DNA from: Paenibacillus jilunlii
GTDB taxonomy: Bacteria > Bacillota > Bacilli > Paenibacillales > Paenibacillaceae
Assembly (NCBI RefSeq): GCF_900102965.1
Contig: NZ_FNGM01000013.1
Location: 1 to 64,000 of the forward strand
Direction of reading: 5' to 3'
Length of the DNA: 64,000 nucleotides
In this document: one piece after another, positions 9,238-16,701 of the stretch
How the letters are laid out: each line of letters starts with the position of its first letter
Numbering within the stretch: position 1 is the first letter of the stretch
The notes under the pieces: generated by a model
Databases searched by the model: none
Told to the model about the DNA's origin: nothing
The model's input: only the letters and a program-made list of their open reading frames with translations
Program-made: the position numbers and the translations under genes

Positions 9238-9253
9238 TTATCCACATGTGGAT
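9238..9253 (+). promoter_or_regulatory. DnaA box between dnaN and yaaA
   Basis: A perfect TTATCCACA at 9238-9246 runs directly into TGTGGAT (9247-9253), an inverted half-match, so the sequence is nearly palindromic. It lies in the 48-base gap between the dnaN stop and the yaaA start. Confidence 0.6.
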
Positions 9254-9264
9254 GGACAGCGGCA

Positions 9265-10407
9265 TTAATTGGTTGTCCGGTATGGGAGAATTACGTACAG
9301 GCTGCGGCTTTCATCCAGCGGCTTCAGAATGATCGGACTCATCATTCCGGTAAAAGCAATGACGAGCTGTTCACTTTCTACAACCTTGAGCACATCCAGC
9401 ATATATTTCGAGTTGAAGGAGATTTTCAGCGGCTCGCCTTTAAAATCAATAACCTCCAGCTCTTCCCGGACCTTTCCAAGCTCTGACGAGCTGGATGAAA
9501 TCTCAACATCACCGTTTTCCAGCGTCTGCATGCGTACGATATTCGTTTTTTCCTCACGCGACAGCAAATAAGCACGGTCAATCGATTCGCTGAGTTTTTT
9601 TGTGTCCAAAGTTAGTTCTGTTTTGTAGGCGGTTGGAATAATCCTAGAAGTATCCGGATAAATCCCGTCCAGGATCCGTGAGTAGAACAGAACCTTGTCG
9701 ATTTTGAACAGCACCTGGTTATCGGCAACGACAATATCCACCAGCATATTCTGGTCCGGAATAATTTTACTCAATTCGTTCAGCGTTTTACCGGCAATGA
9801 CGACATTCGCAAATTGGACGCTTTCCGTACCTTCCAGATGCGCAGCTCTTGTAGCCAGACGATGGCGGTCAGTGGCCGTGAATTTGAATTCATTATCGCT
9901 AAGATTCCACAGAATCCCTGTCAAAATAGGGGTCGTCTCCTGGGTGGAGATGGAGAAAGCGGTTTGTTTGATCATATTTTTCAGCAGATCGCCAGGCAAA
10001 GAGATTGTATCATTCTCTTCAATGCTGGGCAGTACAGGGAATTCCTCCGGATCAAGGCCGACGATTTGAATCTCGGTGGAACCGGAAGAGATATAGGTTT
10101 GAAAGCCTTCTTTGACTTCCATGTGGATTTCTTTGGAGGGAAGCTTCTTGATGATCTCCACGAAAAACTTGGCTGGAAGCACAACACTTCCGGGCTGCTC
10201 GACTTTTACGATCGTCTGGCTGTCATCTTCTGCAGGAATGAAGGATTGGATGGAGATATCCGTATCGCTGGCAGTCAGGGTAACTCCCTGATGGCTGACT
10301 TCGAACTTAATGCCGGTCAGAATCGGGATGGTGGTTCTGCTGGAGATTGCCTTGGATACGTGACCTATCGATTCGTTGAGCTCATTTTTGAGAATGCTTA
10401 TTTTCAT
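9265..10407 (-). CDS. dnaN: DNA polymerase III sliding clamp (beta subunit)
   Basis: A 380-residue beta clamp that encircles DNA and tethers PolC, DnaE and repair factors. It begins MKISILKNELNESIGHVSKAI and ends VILPYRTTN, typical of Bacillales clamps; the three repeated clamp domains of about 125 residues each are implied by the length. RHRLATRAA in the middle is a conserved segment of the second domain. The ATG has AGGAG upstream. The gene follows dnaA across a 197-base spacer holding the DnaA-trio part of oriC. Confidence 0.98.
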   Translation of the reverse strand: MKISILKNELNESIGHVSKAISSRTTIPILTGIKFEVSHQGVTLTASDTDISIQSFIPAEDDSQTIVKVEQPGSVVLPAKFFVEIIKKLPSKEIHMEVKEGFQTYISSGSTEIQIVGLDPEEFPVLPSIEENDTISLPGDLLKNMIKQTAFSISTQETTPILTGILWNLSDNEFKFTATDRHRLATRAAHLEGTESVQFANVVIAGKTLNELSKIIPDQNMLVDIVVADNQVLFKIDKVLFYSRILDGIYPDTSRIIPTAYKTELTLDTKKLSESIDRAYLLSREEKTNIVRMQTLENGDVEISSSSSELGKVREELEVIDFKGEPLKISFNSKYMLDVLKVVESEQLVIAFTGMMSPIILKPLDESRSLYVILPYRTTN

Positions 10408-10479
10408 GATTTCACTCCTAGCTGAAAAATTGGGAAACCGGTGGTGGTTTATTCACTTCGCAACGCGGCTCTTAGAAGA

Positions 10480-10604
10480 TGAATTATTATAGTTATTTAA
10501 TAGTATTAGTAGTAGGGGCCCGGTTTATGTGGATAACCCGGAAAACAGCATAAAATTAAGCCTACCCACATGTGTATAGATTGTGTATAGGCTCTTAGTT
10601 CCTC
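10480..10604. promoter_or_regulatory. oriC: oriC part 2 between dnaA and dnaN: DnaA box, GC block, DnaA-trios, AT-rich unwinding region
   Basis: Reading from dnaA toward dnaN (minus strand), two degenerate boxes (10582-10590 and 10571-10579, each seen as TGTGTATAG on the plus strand) come first. Then a perfect TTATCCACA (10528-10536), a GC block GGGCCCGG (10516-10523), and TAG/TAT/TAG/TAG/TAG triplets at 10501-10515 on the plus strand. An AT-only stretch (10482-10500) follows. This is the order described for the B. subtilis unwinding site: DnaA box, GC spacer, then DnaA-trios bound by DnaA on single-stranded DNA. The assignment is by pattern. Confidence 0.85.
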
Positions 10605-11951
10605 TTAGGAAGGATTTTTAATTTTCTCCGCAAGATTATTTACCACTTTGTACAACTCCTGGTCTACCTTTAATGACTGTGTAATCTTCTCATGGGCATG
10701 GATAACGGTTGTATGGTCCCGTCCTCCGAACGCCTCTCCAATCTTGGGCAGCGAATAATCCGTTAGCTCGCGGGAGAGATACATGGCGATTTGCCGGGGA
10801 AAAGCTACAGCCTTGGTGCGTTTGCGCGCCTTGAAGTCTTCCATGCGCAAATTGTAATATTCTCCGACTTTTTGCTGAATATCACCTATGGTAATCATCT
10901 TCGGCCGGCTGGAAGGAATAATATCCTTGAGCGCCTCGGCTGCCAGATGGGTCGTTACATCCTGGTTGGTCAGGGAAGAGTAGGCGACTACCCGGATTAG
11001 AGCCCCTTCCAGCTCACGGATGTTCGTATCGATCTGATTGGCAATGTACATCATTGCTTCATTCGGAATGTCGAGGTTCTCTGCTTTGGCTTTCTTGCGA
11101 AGAATGGCAATTCGCGTCTCCAGATCCGGCGGTTGAATATCGGTGATGAGTCCCCATTCAAACCGGGAGCGCAACCGTTCTTCCAATGTGGGGATTTCCT
11201 TTGGGGGACGGTCGCTTGAGATAATAATTTGCTTGCGTTCTTCATGCAAAGCGTTGAACGTATGGAAAAATTCCTCCTGTGTTGATTCCTTGCCGGCGAG
11301 GAATTGAATGTCGTCAATGAGCAATATGTCAACATTGCGGTACTTGTTGCGGAAGCTTTCACCGCGGTTATCACGGATGGAATTGATGAACTCATTCGTG
11401 AACTTCTCGGACGAGATGTAGATGACCTTATTGTTAGGGTTATGCTCCAGCACATAATGTCCGATTGCGTGCATTAAATGAGTTTTACCTAATCCTACAC
11501 CACCGTATAGAAACAGAGGGTTATAAGCCTTTGCGGGTGCTTCTGCCACAGCCAGTGAGGCCGCATGCGCAAAACGGTTTCCGGAACCGATGACGAACGT
11601 ATCGAAAGTGTACTTGGGATTGAGCAAATGGGTCTGCGCTTCTTCACGCGATACCGCCGGGGAAGGGGCCATTTGCTGCACGACCGGCTCGGCCGGCTTA
11701 TTCTCCTCAATCACAAACTTGACCTCGACTTGCTCTCCGGTCACTTCATAAACCGTAGCTCCTACCAATTTGGTATAACGACTTTCCAGCCATTCTACAG
11801 CAAAGGTTGTAGGCGCCGAGATGATTAGGGCCTGGGGGCTGAAGGTAAGCGCCTTCGTTGCCTTAAACCAGGTATCAAAGCTCGGCTTGCTTAACTTGGT
11901 TTGAATAATCGATAAAATTTGCTGCCATAATTCGGAAGTATGGCTGTCCAC
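10605..11951 (-). CDS. dnaA: Chromosomal replication initiator protein DnaA
   Basis: A 448-residue AAA+ initiator. Domain I is about residues 1-85; domain II is a short linker with EEAQTH; NPKYTFDTFVIGSGNRFAHAA-type sequence opens domain III. Walker A is GGVGLGKTHLMHAIG, Walker B is ILLIDDIQFLAGKE, and sensor and arginine-finger segments follow (LRSRFEWGL). Domain IV ends with GGRDHTTVIHAHEKI, the DnaA-box recognition signature. The start is GTG with AGGAG nine bases upstream. It is transcribed leftward from oriC and is probably autoregulated through the boxes upstream. Confidence 0.98.
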   Translation of the reverse strand: MDSHTSELWQQILSIIQTKLSKPSFDTWFKATKALTFSPQALIISAPTTFAVEWLESRYTKLVGATVYEVTGEQVEVKFVIEENKPAEPVVQQMAPSPAVSREEAQTHLLNPKYTFDTFVIGSGNRFAHAASLAVAEAPAKAYNPLFLYGGVGLGKTHLMHAIGHYVLEHNPNNKVIYISSEKFTNEFINSIRDNRGESFRNKYRNVDILLIDDIQFLAGKESTQEEFFHTFNALHEERKQIIISSDRPPKEIPTLEERLRSRFEWGLITDIQPPDLETRIAILRKKAKAENLDIPNEAMMYIANQIDTNIRELEGALIRVVAYSSLTNQDVTTHLAAEALKDIIPSSRPKMITIGDIQQKVGEYYNLRMEDFKARKRTKAVAFPRQIAMYLSRELTDYSLPKIGEAFGGRDHTTVIHAHEKITQSLKVDQELYKVVNNLAEKIKNPS

Positions 11952-12425
11952 AGACTGTCACTCCTTTAAATCTTCCAAATGTGGCGTCAGCCATGAAGTG
12001 GAAATGTCGAAGAAAATGGGTTGTTGCGAAATCTTATCCCCAATAGGCAATATATAGAGACAAAAAAATATGGATAAATTTGAATTGTTCACAACTTTAT
12101 CCACAGCTTGTTGATAATATAGAGAACAAACAAATCTATTCACATTCAAAAGTAATACCATCATAGCAAAACCACCCTTGTTTTTCAATGAGCAGGGCGA
12201 TTTTATCCACAAATTCAATCACTTGTGTATAAATTTTAGGAACAACACTACATATTGTTGATAATTTGTTCACGATTCGACAGATCTCTTCGAACCTCGA
12301 CTTTTTTTATACACAGGTTGTGCGCAGCTGTGAGTATTTCATTTTAATTTTGGTCACAGGTGGATAACTGTAAAGCGCTGTGGATTATTTTTTAGGAAAC
12401 CAGGACTGTGGATAAAAGCCGTGAA
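11952..12425. promoter_or_regulatory. oriC: oriC part 1: DnaA-box cluster upstream of dnaA
   Basis: Three perfect DnaA boxes are present: 12097-12105 and 12203-12211 (TTATCCACA) and 12407-12415 (TGTGGATAA). Single-mismatch boxes lie at 12034-12042, 12069-12077, 12109-12117, 12224-12232, 12256-12264, 12307-12315, 12359-12367 and 12379-12387. The region is AT-rich and lacks genes; the reading frame at 11958-12218 is not supported by a ribosome site. It is the divergence point of minus-strand dnaA and plus-strand rpmH. It should also contain the dnaA promoter, but no -35/-10 pair there was convincing. Confidence 0.88.
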
Positions 12426-12456
12426 AAGAGGAGGACTGGCATGTGCGCGGACAAGG

Positions 12457-12485
12457 TTGACTTTTACAGCGATTATGTGTTTAAA
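12457..12485 (+). promoter_or_regulatory. Candidate rpmH promoter
   Basis: TTGACT (12457-12462), 17 bases, TTTAAA (12480-12485), followed by a further TATATAA-like stretch. It lies about 140 bases before rpmH. Spacing is ideal but the -10 is imperfect. Confidence 0.4.
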
Positions 12486-12625
12486 TATATAAAGGTGTTT
12501 TCTGTGAGGATATGTCTCCATATTAAAATGATAATACTTGTAGATACTGTCCCTACTTTAAGGGCGGCTTAGTCCGTTTCTGCTTATATGACAGTAATTA
12601 TGATCCTGTAAGGGAGGTGCAATAC

Positions 12626-12760
12626 ATGAGACCGACGTTCAAACCGAATGTGAGCAAACGCAAGAAGGTACATGGTTTCCGCAAAAGAATGAGCACGAAA
12701 AACGGCCGTAAAGTGCTGGCAGCCCGCCGCTTGAAAGGCAGAAAAGTTTTGAGTGCGTAA
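12626..12760 (+). CDS. rpmH: 50S ribosomal protein L34
   Basis: A 44-residue, highly basic protein, MRPTFKPNVSKRKKVHGFRK..., with NGRKVLAARRLKGRK at the C-terminus; this is L34 over its whole length. The ribosome site AGGGAGG lies eight bases before the ATG. rpmH next to rnpA and opposite dnaA is one of the most conserved gene arrangements at bacterial origins. It ends in its own terminator, so rnpA, 317 bases on, probably uses another promoter or readthrough. Confidence 0.97.
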   Translation: MRPTFKPNVSKRKKVHGFRKRMSTKNGRKVLAARRLKGRKVLSA

Positions 12761-12774
12761 GTTAGGCCACTTAG

Positions 12775-12798
12775 GGACCACTGCGGTGGTCCTTTTTT
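12775..12798 (+). terminator. rpmH terminator
   Basis: GGACCAC (12775-12781), loop TGCG, GTGGTCC (12786-12792), then T6. It lies 14 bases after the stop codon. Confidence 0.9.
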
Positions 12799-13077
12799 AA
12801 ATGCTTCCTTATATACCCGCAGAAACGGGTCTGACCTTTTGAGGATTAGGGTTTGCCGTTTCTTCTTATTCTAAGGATATGATTTGGCTCTGCAGAGGAA
12901 TACGCCTAAGTCAGTGTTGGCTATACTTTGCGGGGCTTTTTAATATATGCATGTATCGGGTGCGGCTTTCAAGAGGTATGCGGCAAGAGCTGTTTATGCC
13001 GGCTCCCCGATGACTATACTAATTAGAAGATAAAATTCCGGAGCGCTGAGAATCCGGTCTTTGAATAGGAGATTCCC

Positions 13078-13428
13078 GTGCACAAAAGTTTACGATTACG
13101 AAACCGTGCCGACTTCAGCCGCGTATACCGCCATGGGAAGTCATTTGCCAATCATCAGTTTGTAGTGTATTGGTTCAACAGAAAAGAGGTGGAGCGGTTC
13201 CGGCTGGGGGTGTCGGTCAGCAAGAAGGTCGGAAACGCGGTTGTCCGCAACCGGATGAGACGGCTGGTCAAAGAGATCGTCAGGCACCATGAACCGGAAA
13301 TTGCCGGGGGGCTTGATATGGTGTTCATCGTAAGAAAAGGAGCGCTCTCCAAGGATTATGCCGAGCTGGAGAAAAGCGTGCTGCATGTGCTTCGCAAAGC
13401 CAAGCTGCTCAAGGCTTCACGCACGTAA
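13078..13428 (+). CDS. rnpA: Ribonuclease P protein component
   Basis: A 116-residue basic protein cofactor for the RNase P ribozyme, which removes tRNA 5' leaders. It has the RNR signature in GNAVVRNRMRRLVKE and the early LRNRADFSRVYRHGKS segment that binds pre-tRNA. The start is GTG with AGGAG upstream. It precedes yidC by 86 bases. Confidence 0.96.
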   Translation: MHKSLRLRNRADFSRVYRHGKSFANHQFVVYWFNRKEVERFRLGVSVSKKVGNAVVRNRMRRLVKEIVRHHEPEIAGGLDMVFIVRKGALSKDYAELEKSVLHVLRKAKLLKASRT

Positions 13429-13447
13429 TGGGGGCATAAGGGGCTTG

Positions 13448-13476
13448 TTTATTTGTATTCATAAATATGGTATGAT
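13448..13476 (+). promoter_or_regulatory. Candidate yidC promoter
   Basis: TTTATT (13448-13453), 17 bases, TATGAT (13471-13476), in the rnpA-yidC gap. The -35 is weak. Confidence 0.35.
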
Positions 13477-13514
13477 TTACGGTGCAATGGAATGTTTAAG
13501 AGAGGGGTTTTGAA

Positions 13515-14432
13515 GTGTCTCTAATGAAGACTAGACGAGGAAAATGGTTTCTTCTCCTCGGTGTAATGGTATTGATGATTGCTGTTCTGTCGGGGTGCGC
13601 TCCGTCGTCAACCGTGACGCACACTACGGAGGATTTAAAGAATGGGGGCTTCTGGCAGAGTAACGTCGTTTATTATTTTGCCATTGCGCTCGATACATTC
13701 GCTGAATGGTTTAATGGACAGTATGGTTTTGCCGTCCTTGTAATGGTTATTATTGTCCGTACGCTTATTCTGCCGTTAACGATGAAACAGGTGAAGAGCT
13801 CGCGTGCAATGCAGGCCATTCAACCGGAACTCGAAAAAATTAAGAAAAAATATAAAGATACACCTGAAAAGGTGCAGCAGGAAACGATGCGCCTGTTCCA
13901 GGAGAACAAGGTTAATCCAATGGCCGGCTGTCTGCCGCTGATTGTGCAAATGCCGATTTTTATCGCGCTTTACAACTCGATTTATTATAACCCGTCTTTG
14001 CGAGAGCACTCGTTCCTATGGCTGCAGCTCGGTAAGCCCGACCATCTGTTCATCCTGCCTCTCCTTGCAGCTGCCACCACATTCCTGCAGACCCGGATGA
14101 TGACCAAGATGAACCCCGTACAGCAGCAGGGGCCAATGCAGTTCATGATGATGGTGTATCCGGTTCTGATCTTCATCATGTCCTACAACTTCCCGTCAGC
14201 GCTTCCGCTGTACTGGTTCTATAGTAACCTGTATACCATTATTCAGAACTACTTCTTATACCGCAACAACGACAAGGCCAAGCTGGCTGTCGCCACTGCC
14301 GGTGCTGGTAGCGGTAATGCCAAAGAGGTCAATCTGGTAAAGACCAAGAACACTAACGCGCGCAAGGATGTCACTCCAGCTGCGAAAGGCAATAGCAGCA
14401 AAGGAAAGAAGGAGGCCAAAAAGTCAAAATGA
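13515..14432 (+). CDS. yidC: Membrane protein insertase YidC/OxaA (SpoIIIJ type)
   Basis: A 305-residue membrane insertase that works alone or with SecYEG. The N-terminus is a lipoprotein signal with lipobox VLSGC (lipidated Cys28), as in SpoIIIJ. The Oxa1-type core follows, with YGFAVLVMVIIVRTLILPL (carrying the hydrophilic-groove Arg) and then NPMAGCLPLIVQMPIFIALY. The C-terminal tail is very basic (NSSKGKKEAKKSK), which suits ribosome contact. In B. subtilis SpoIIIJ is needed for sigma-G activity in the forespore. The start is GTG with AGAGGGG upstream. It overlaps jag by four bases. Confidence 0.95.
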   Translation: MSLMKTRRGKWFLLLGVMVLMIAVLSGCAPSSTVTHTTEDLKNGGFWQSNVVYYFAIALDTFAEWFNGQYGFAVLVMVIIVRTLILPLTMKQVKSSRAMQAIQPELEKIKKKYKDTPEKVQQETMRLFQENKVNPMAGCLPLIVQMPIFIALYNSIYYNPSLREHSFLWLQLGKPDHLFILPLLAAATTFLQTRMMTKMNPVQQQGPMQFMMMVYPVLIFIMSYNFPSALPLYWFYSNLYTIIQNYFLYRNNDKAKLAVATAGAGSGNAKEVNLVKTKNTNARKDVTPAAKGNSSKGKKEAKKSK

Positions 14433-15163
14433 GCAAAGTCGTCGCGACAGGGAAAACCATTGAAGAAGCTGTAGAACGGGGACTGAGCCAGCTTGGAGTT
14501 CACAAGGACCGGGTAACGGTCAACGTACTTGAACAGCCATCAAGAGGATTCCTGGGATTGATCGGTGCGAAAGGTGCCAAGGTGGAATTGACCTTGATTG
14601 CCGAAGCCGCACCGGCATCAGCGGCGAGTGCTCCGTCTCTGCCTCAGCAGTCAACAAGAGAGAGCAAACAGGAGGCTGCCGGCGGTGTACCGCGCCAAGA
14701 TTCCGGACACCCGGTGGAGGAAGCTTACCAAGAGGCCGTTCATTTCATTGTGGATGTCGCCAAGAGCATGGGGCTCGAGGTGGAAGTGGAAGTCGTTCAT
14801 GCCAAGGAATCAACTGTTCTGCAGATAGCTGGCCCGGATCTGGGACTGCTGATCGGCAGAAGAGGACAAACTCTTGATGCTCTGCAGTATTTGGCCAATA
14901 TTGTGGCCAACCGTTATTCCGATAGTTTTATCCGTCTTGTGCTGGATGCGGAGAACTTCCGCGAACGCCGTAAGAAGACGCTGGAGGAGCTGGCTGACCG
15001 TCTGGCAGGACGGGTTGTCCGTACCCGCAAAGAGGTTGTGCTGGAGCCGATGTCACCGCAGGAGCGGAAGATTATCCACTCCAGATTGCAGGACCACAAG
15101 CAAGTAAACACGCTAAGCAAGGGCGAGGAACCGAACCGCCGTGTCGTTATCACATTGAAGTAG
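14429..15163 (+). CDS. jag: SpoIIIJ-associated RNA-binding protein Jag (KhpB)
   Basis: A 244-residue RNA-binding protein. The Jag N-terminal domain (about residues 1-50: TGKTIEEAVERGLSQLG) is followed by an A/S/Q-rich linker, a KH domain (about 95-165, with LLIGRRGQTLDALQYL carrying the GxxG-type loop) and an R3H domain (about 170-240, with MSPQERKIIHSRLQ). KhpB acts with KhpA on RNA and on cell elongation in other Firmicutes. The ATG overlaps the yidC stop, pointing to translational coupling. Confidence 0.94.
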   Translation: MSKVVATGKTIEEAVERGLSQLGVHKDRVTVNVLEQPSRGFLGLIGAKGAKVELTLIAEAAPASAASAPSLPQQSTRESKQEAAGGVPRQDSGHPVEEAYQEAVHFIVDVAKSMGLEVEVEVVHAKESTVLQIAGPDLGLLIGRRGQTLDALQYLANIVANRYSDSFIRLVLDAENFRERRKKTLEELADRLAGRVVRTRKEVVLEPMSPQERKIIHSRLQDHKQVNTLSKGEEPNRRVVITLK

Positions 15164-15176
15164 AGAATATATGCCG

Positions 15177-15217
15177 CAATGACTCCTTGACCAATGTAAG
15201 GGGTCATTGTTTTTTTG
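15177..15217 (+). terminator. Terminator after jag
   Basis: CAATGACTCCTT (15177-15188) pairs with AAGGGGTCATTG (15198-15209) with one mismatch, followed by T7. It separates yidC-jag from mnmE. Confidence 0.88.
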
Positions 15218-15271
15218 GAATAAAGAACCTGTCAGCTAAGCTGAAGCAGATAAAATTGAGGTGAATAGAGA

Positions 15272-16648
15272 ATGCATAGTGACACCATTGCTGCCGTATC
15301 GACGGCATTAGGCGAGGGAGGCATTGCAATTATCCGGGTTAGCGGCCCGCAGGCAGTAGCGGAGGTGGCTCCATTGTTCCGCGGCAAAACACCGCTGACT
15401 GAAGTGGAATCGCATACCGTTCATTACGGGCATATCATTAGTCCCGTTGATGGAGAGCGGATGGAAGAAGTGCTGGTAACCGTAATGAAGGGTCCGCGTT
15501 CTTTCACTACCGAGGATGTAGTAGAGATTAGCGCACATGGCGGAGTAATCTCGGTACGCAGAGTAATGGACTTACTGCTGCAGCGCGATATTAGACTTGC
15601 GGAACCCGGAGAGTTCACGAAACGCGCGTTTTTGGGTGGACGTATTGACCTTTCACAAGCGGAGGCGGTAATTGATCTGATCCGTTCCAAATCGGACCGG
15701 GCTTTTTCGGTTGCCCTCAAGCAGGTTAGCGGTTCCCTATCCGACAGGATTCATAAGCTCCGCCATACCCTTATTGAAATGCTGGCTCATATCGAAGTGA
15801 ATATTGACTACCCTGAGCATGATGTGGAATCCTTGACTGCCGAATTTATTAAAGACAAAAGCAGTGAGGTTATGGAGGGAATTAACAAACTGCTCAAAAC
15901 AGCAAATGAAGGAAAAATACTGCGCGAAGGCATCACGACGGCCATTGTCGGCCGCCCCAATGTAGGCAAATCTTCTTTGCTCAATGCACTTGCCCGTGAC
16001 AACAAAGCGATTGTAACCGATATTCCCGGTACAACGCGTGATGTTATAGAAGAGTACGTAACCATTAATAATATTCCGCTTAAACTGCTGGATACCGCTG
16101 GAATTCGCGAAACCATGGATGTGGTGGAGAAAATAGGTGTCGAACGCTCCAAAGCGGCCTTTAGCGATGCAGATCTGATTCTGCTCGTTCTGAACGCTGC
16201 CGATGAGCTGCATGAGGATGAATTGGCATTAATGGAACAAATCCAAGGTAGACAAGCACTGGTCATCATGAATAAAATGGACTTACCTTCCCGGCTGGAA
16301 AAGGACAAGCTGCTCACTTATTTCAGCGAATCGAGCATTGTTCGGATGTCTGTGCTGGAGGAAGAAGGTTTGGATAAGCTGGAGGAAGCAATTTCTAAAC
16401 TCTTCTTTGGAGGCAAGCTGGAATCGGGCGATCTGACTTATGTAAGCAATGTGCGGCATATCGCTCTGCTCAAAAAAGCATATAAATCGCTTCAGGATGC
16501 CTATGAGGCTGCAGGTATGCTTATTCCCATTGATATGATTCAGATTGATGTGCGTCTGGCATGGGAACAGCTCGGAGAGATTATTGGCGATACGGCAGCT
16601 GATTCACTGCTGGATCAAATCTTTTCGCAATTTTGTTTAGGAAAATAA
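15272..16648 (+). CDS. mnmE: tRNA modification GTPase MnmE
   Basis: A 458-residue GTPase that, with MnmG, adds the carboxymethylaminomethyl group to wobble U34 of several tRNAs. The N-terminal folate-binding domain starts DTIAAVSTALGEGGIAIIRVSG. The inserted G domain has GRPNVGKSSLLN (G1), DIPGTTRD (G2), LLDTAGIRE (G3) and MNKMD (G4). The C-terminus is FCLGK, with the catalytic Cys of the family's CxGK motif. It lies 53 bases before mnmG, in the same orientation. Confidence 0.97.
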   Translation: MHSDTIAAVSTALGEGGIAIIRVSGPQAVAEVAPLFRGKTPLTEVESHTVHYGHIISPVDGERMEEVLVTVMKGPRSFTTEDVVEISAHGGVISVRRVMDLLLQRDIRLAEPGEFTKRAFLGGRIDLSQAEAVIDLIRSKSDRAFSVALKQVSGSLSDRIHKLRHTLIEMLAHIEVNIDYPEHDVESLTAEFIKDKSSEVMEGINKLLKTANEGKILREGITTAIVGRPNVGKSSLLNALARDNKAIVTDIPGTTRDVIEEYVTINNIPLKLLDTAGIRETMDVVEKIGVERSKAAFSDADLILLVLNAADELHEDELALMEQIQGRQALVIMNKMDLPSRLEKDKLLTYFSESSIVRMSVLEEEGLDKLEEAISKLFFGGKLESGDLTYVSNVRHIALLKKAYKSLQDAYEAAGMLIPIDMIQIDVRLAWEQLGEIIGDTAADSLLDQIFSQFCLGK

Positions 16649-16701
16649 CTGCGCTTGCTGAAGTGCAGCTACTATAAAGAAGAACCTGGGAGGTATCACA
16701 T

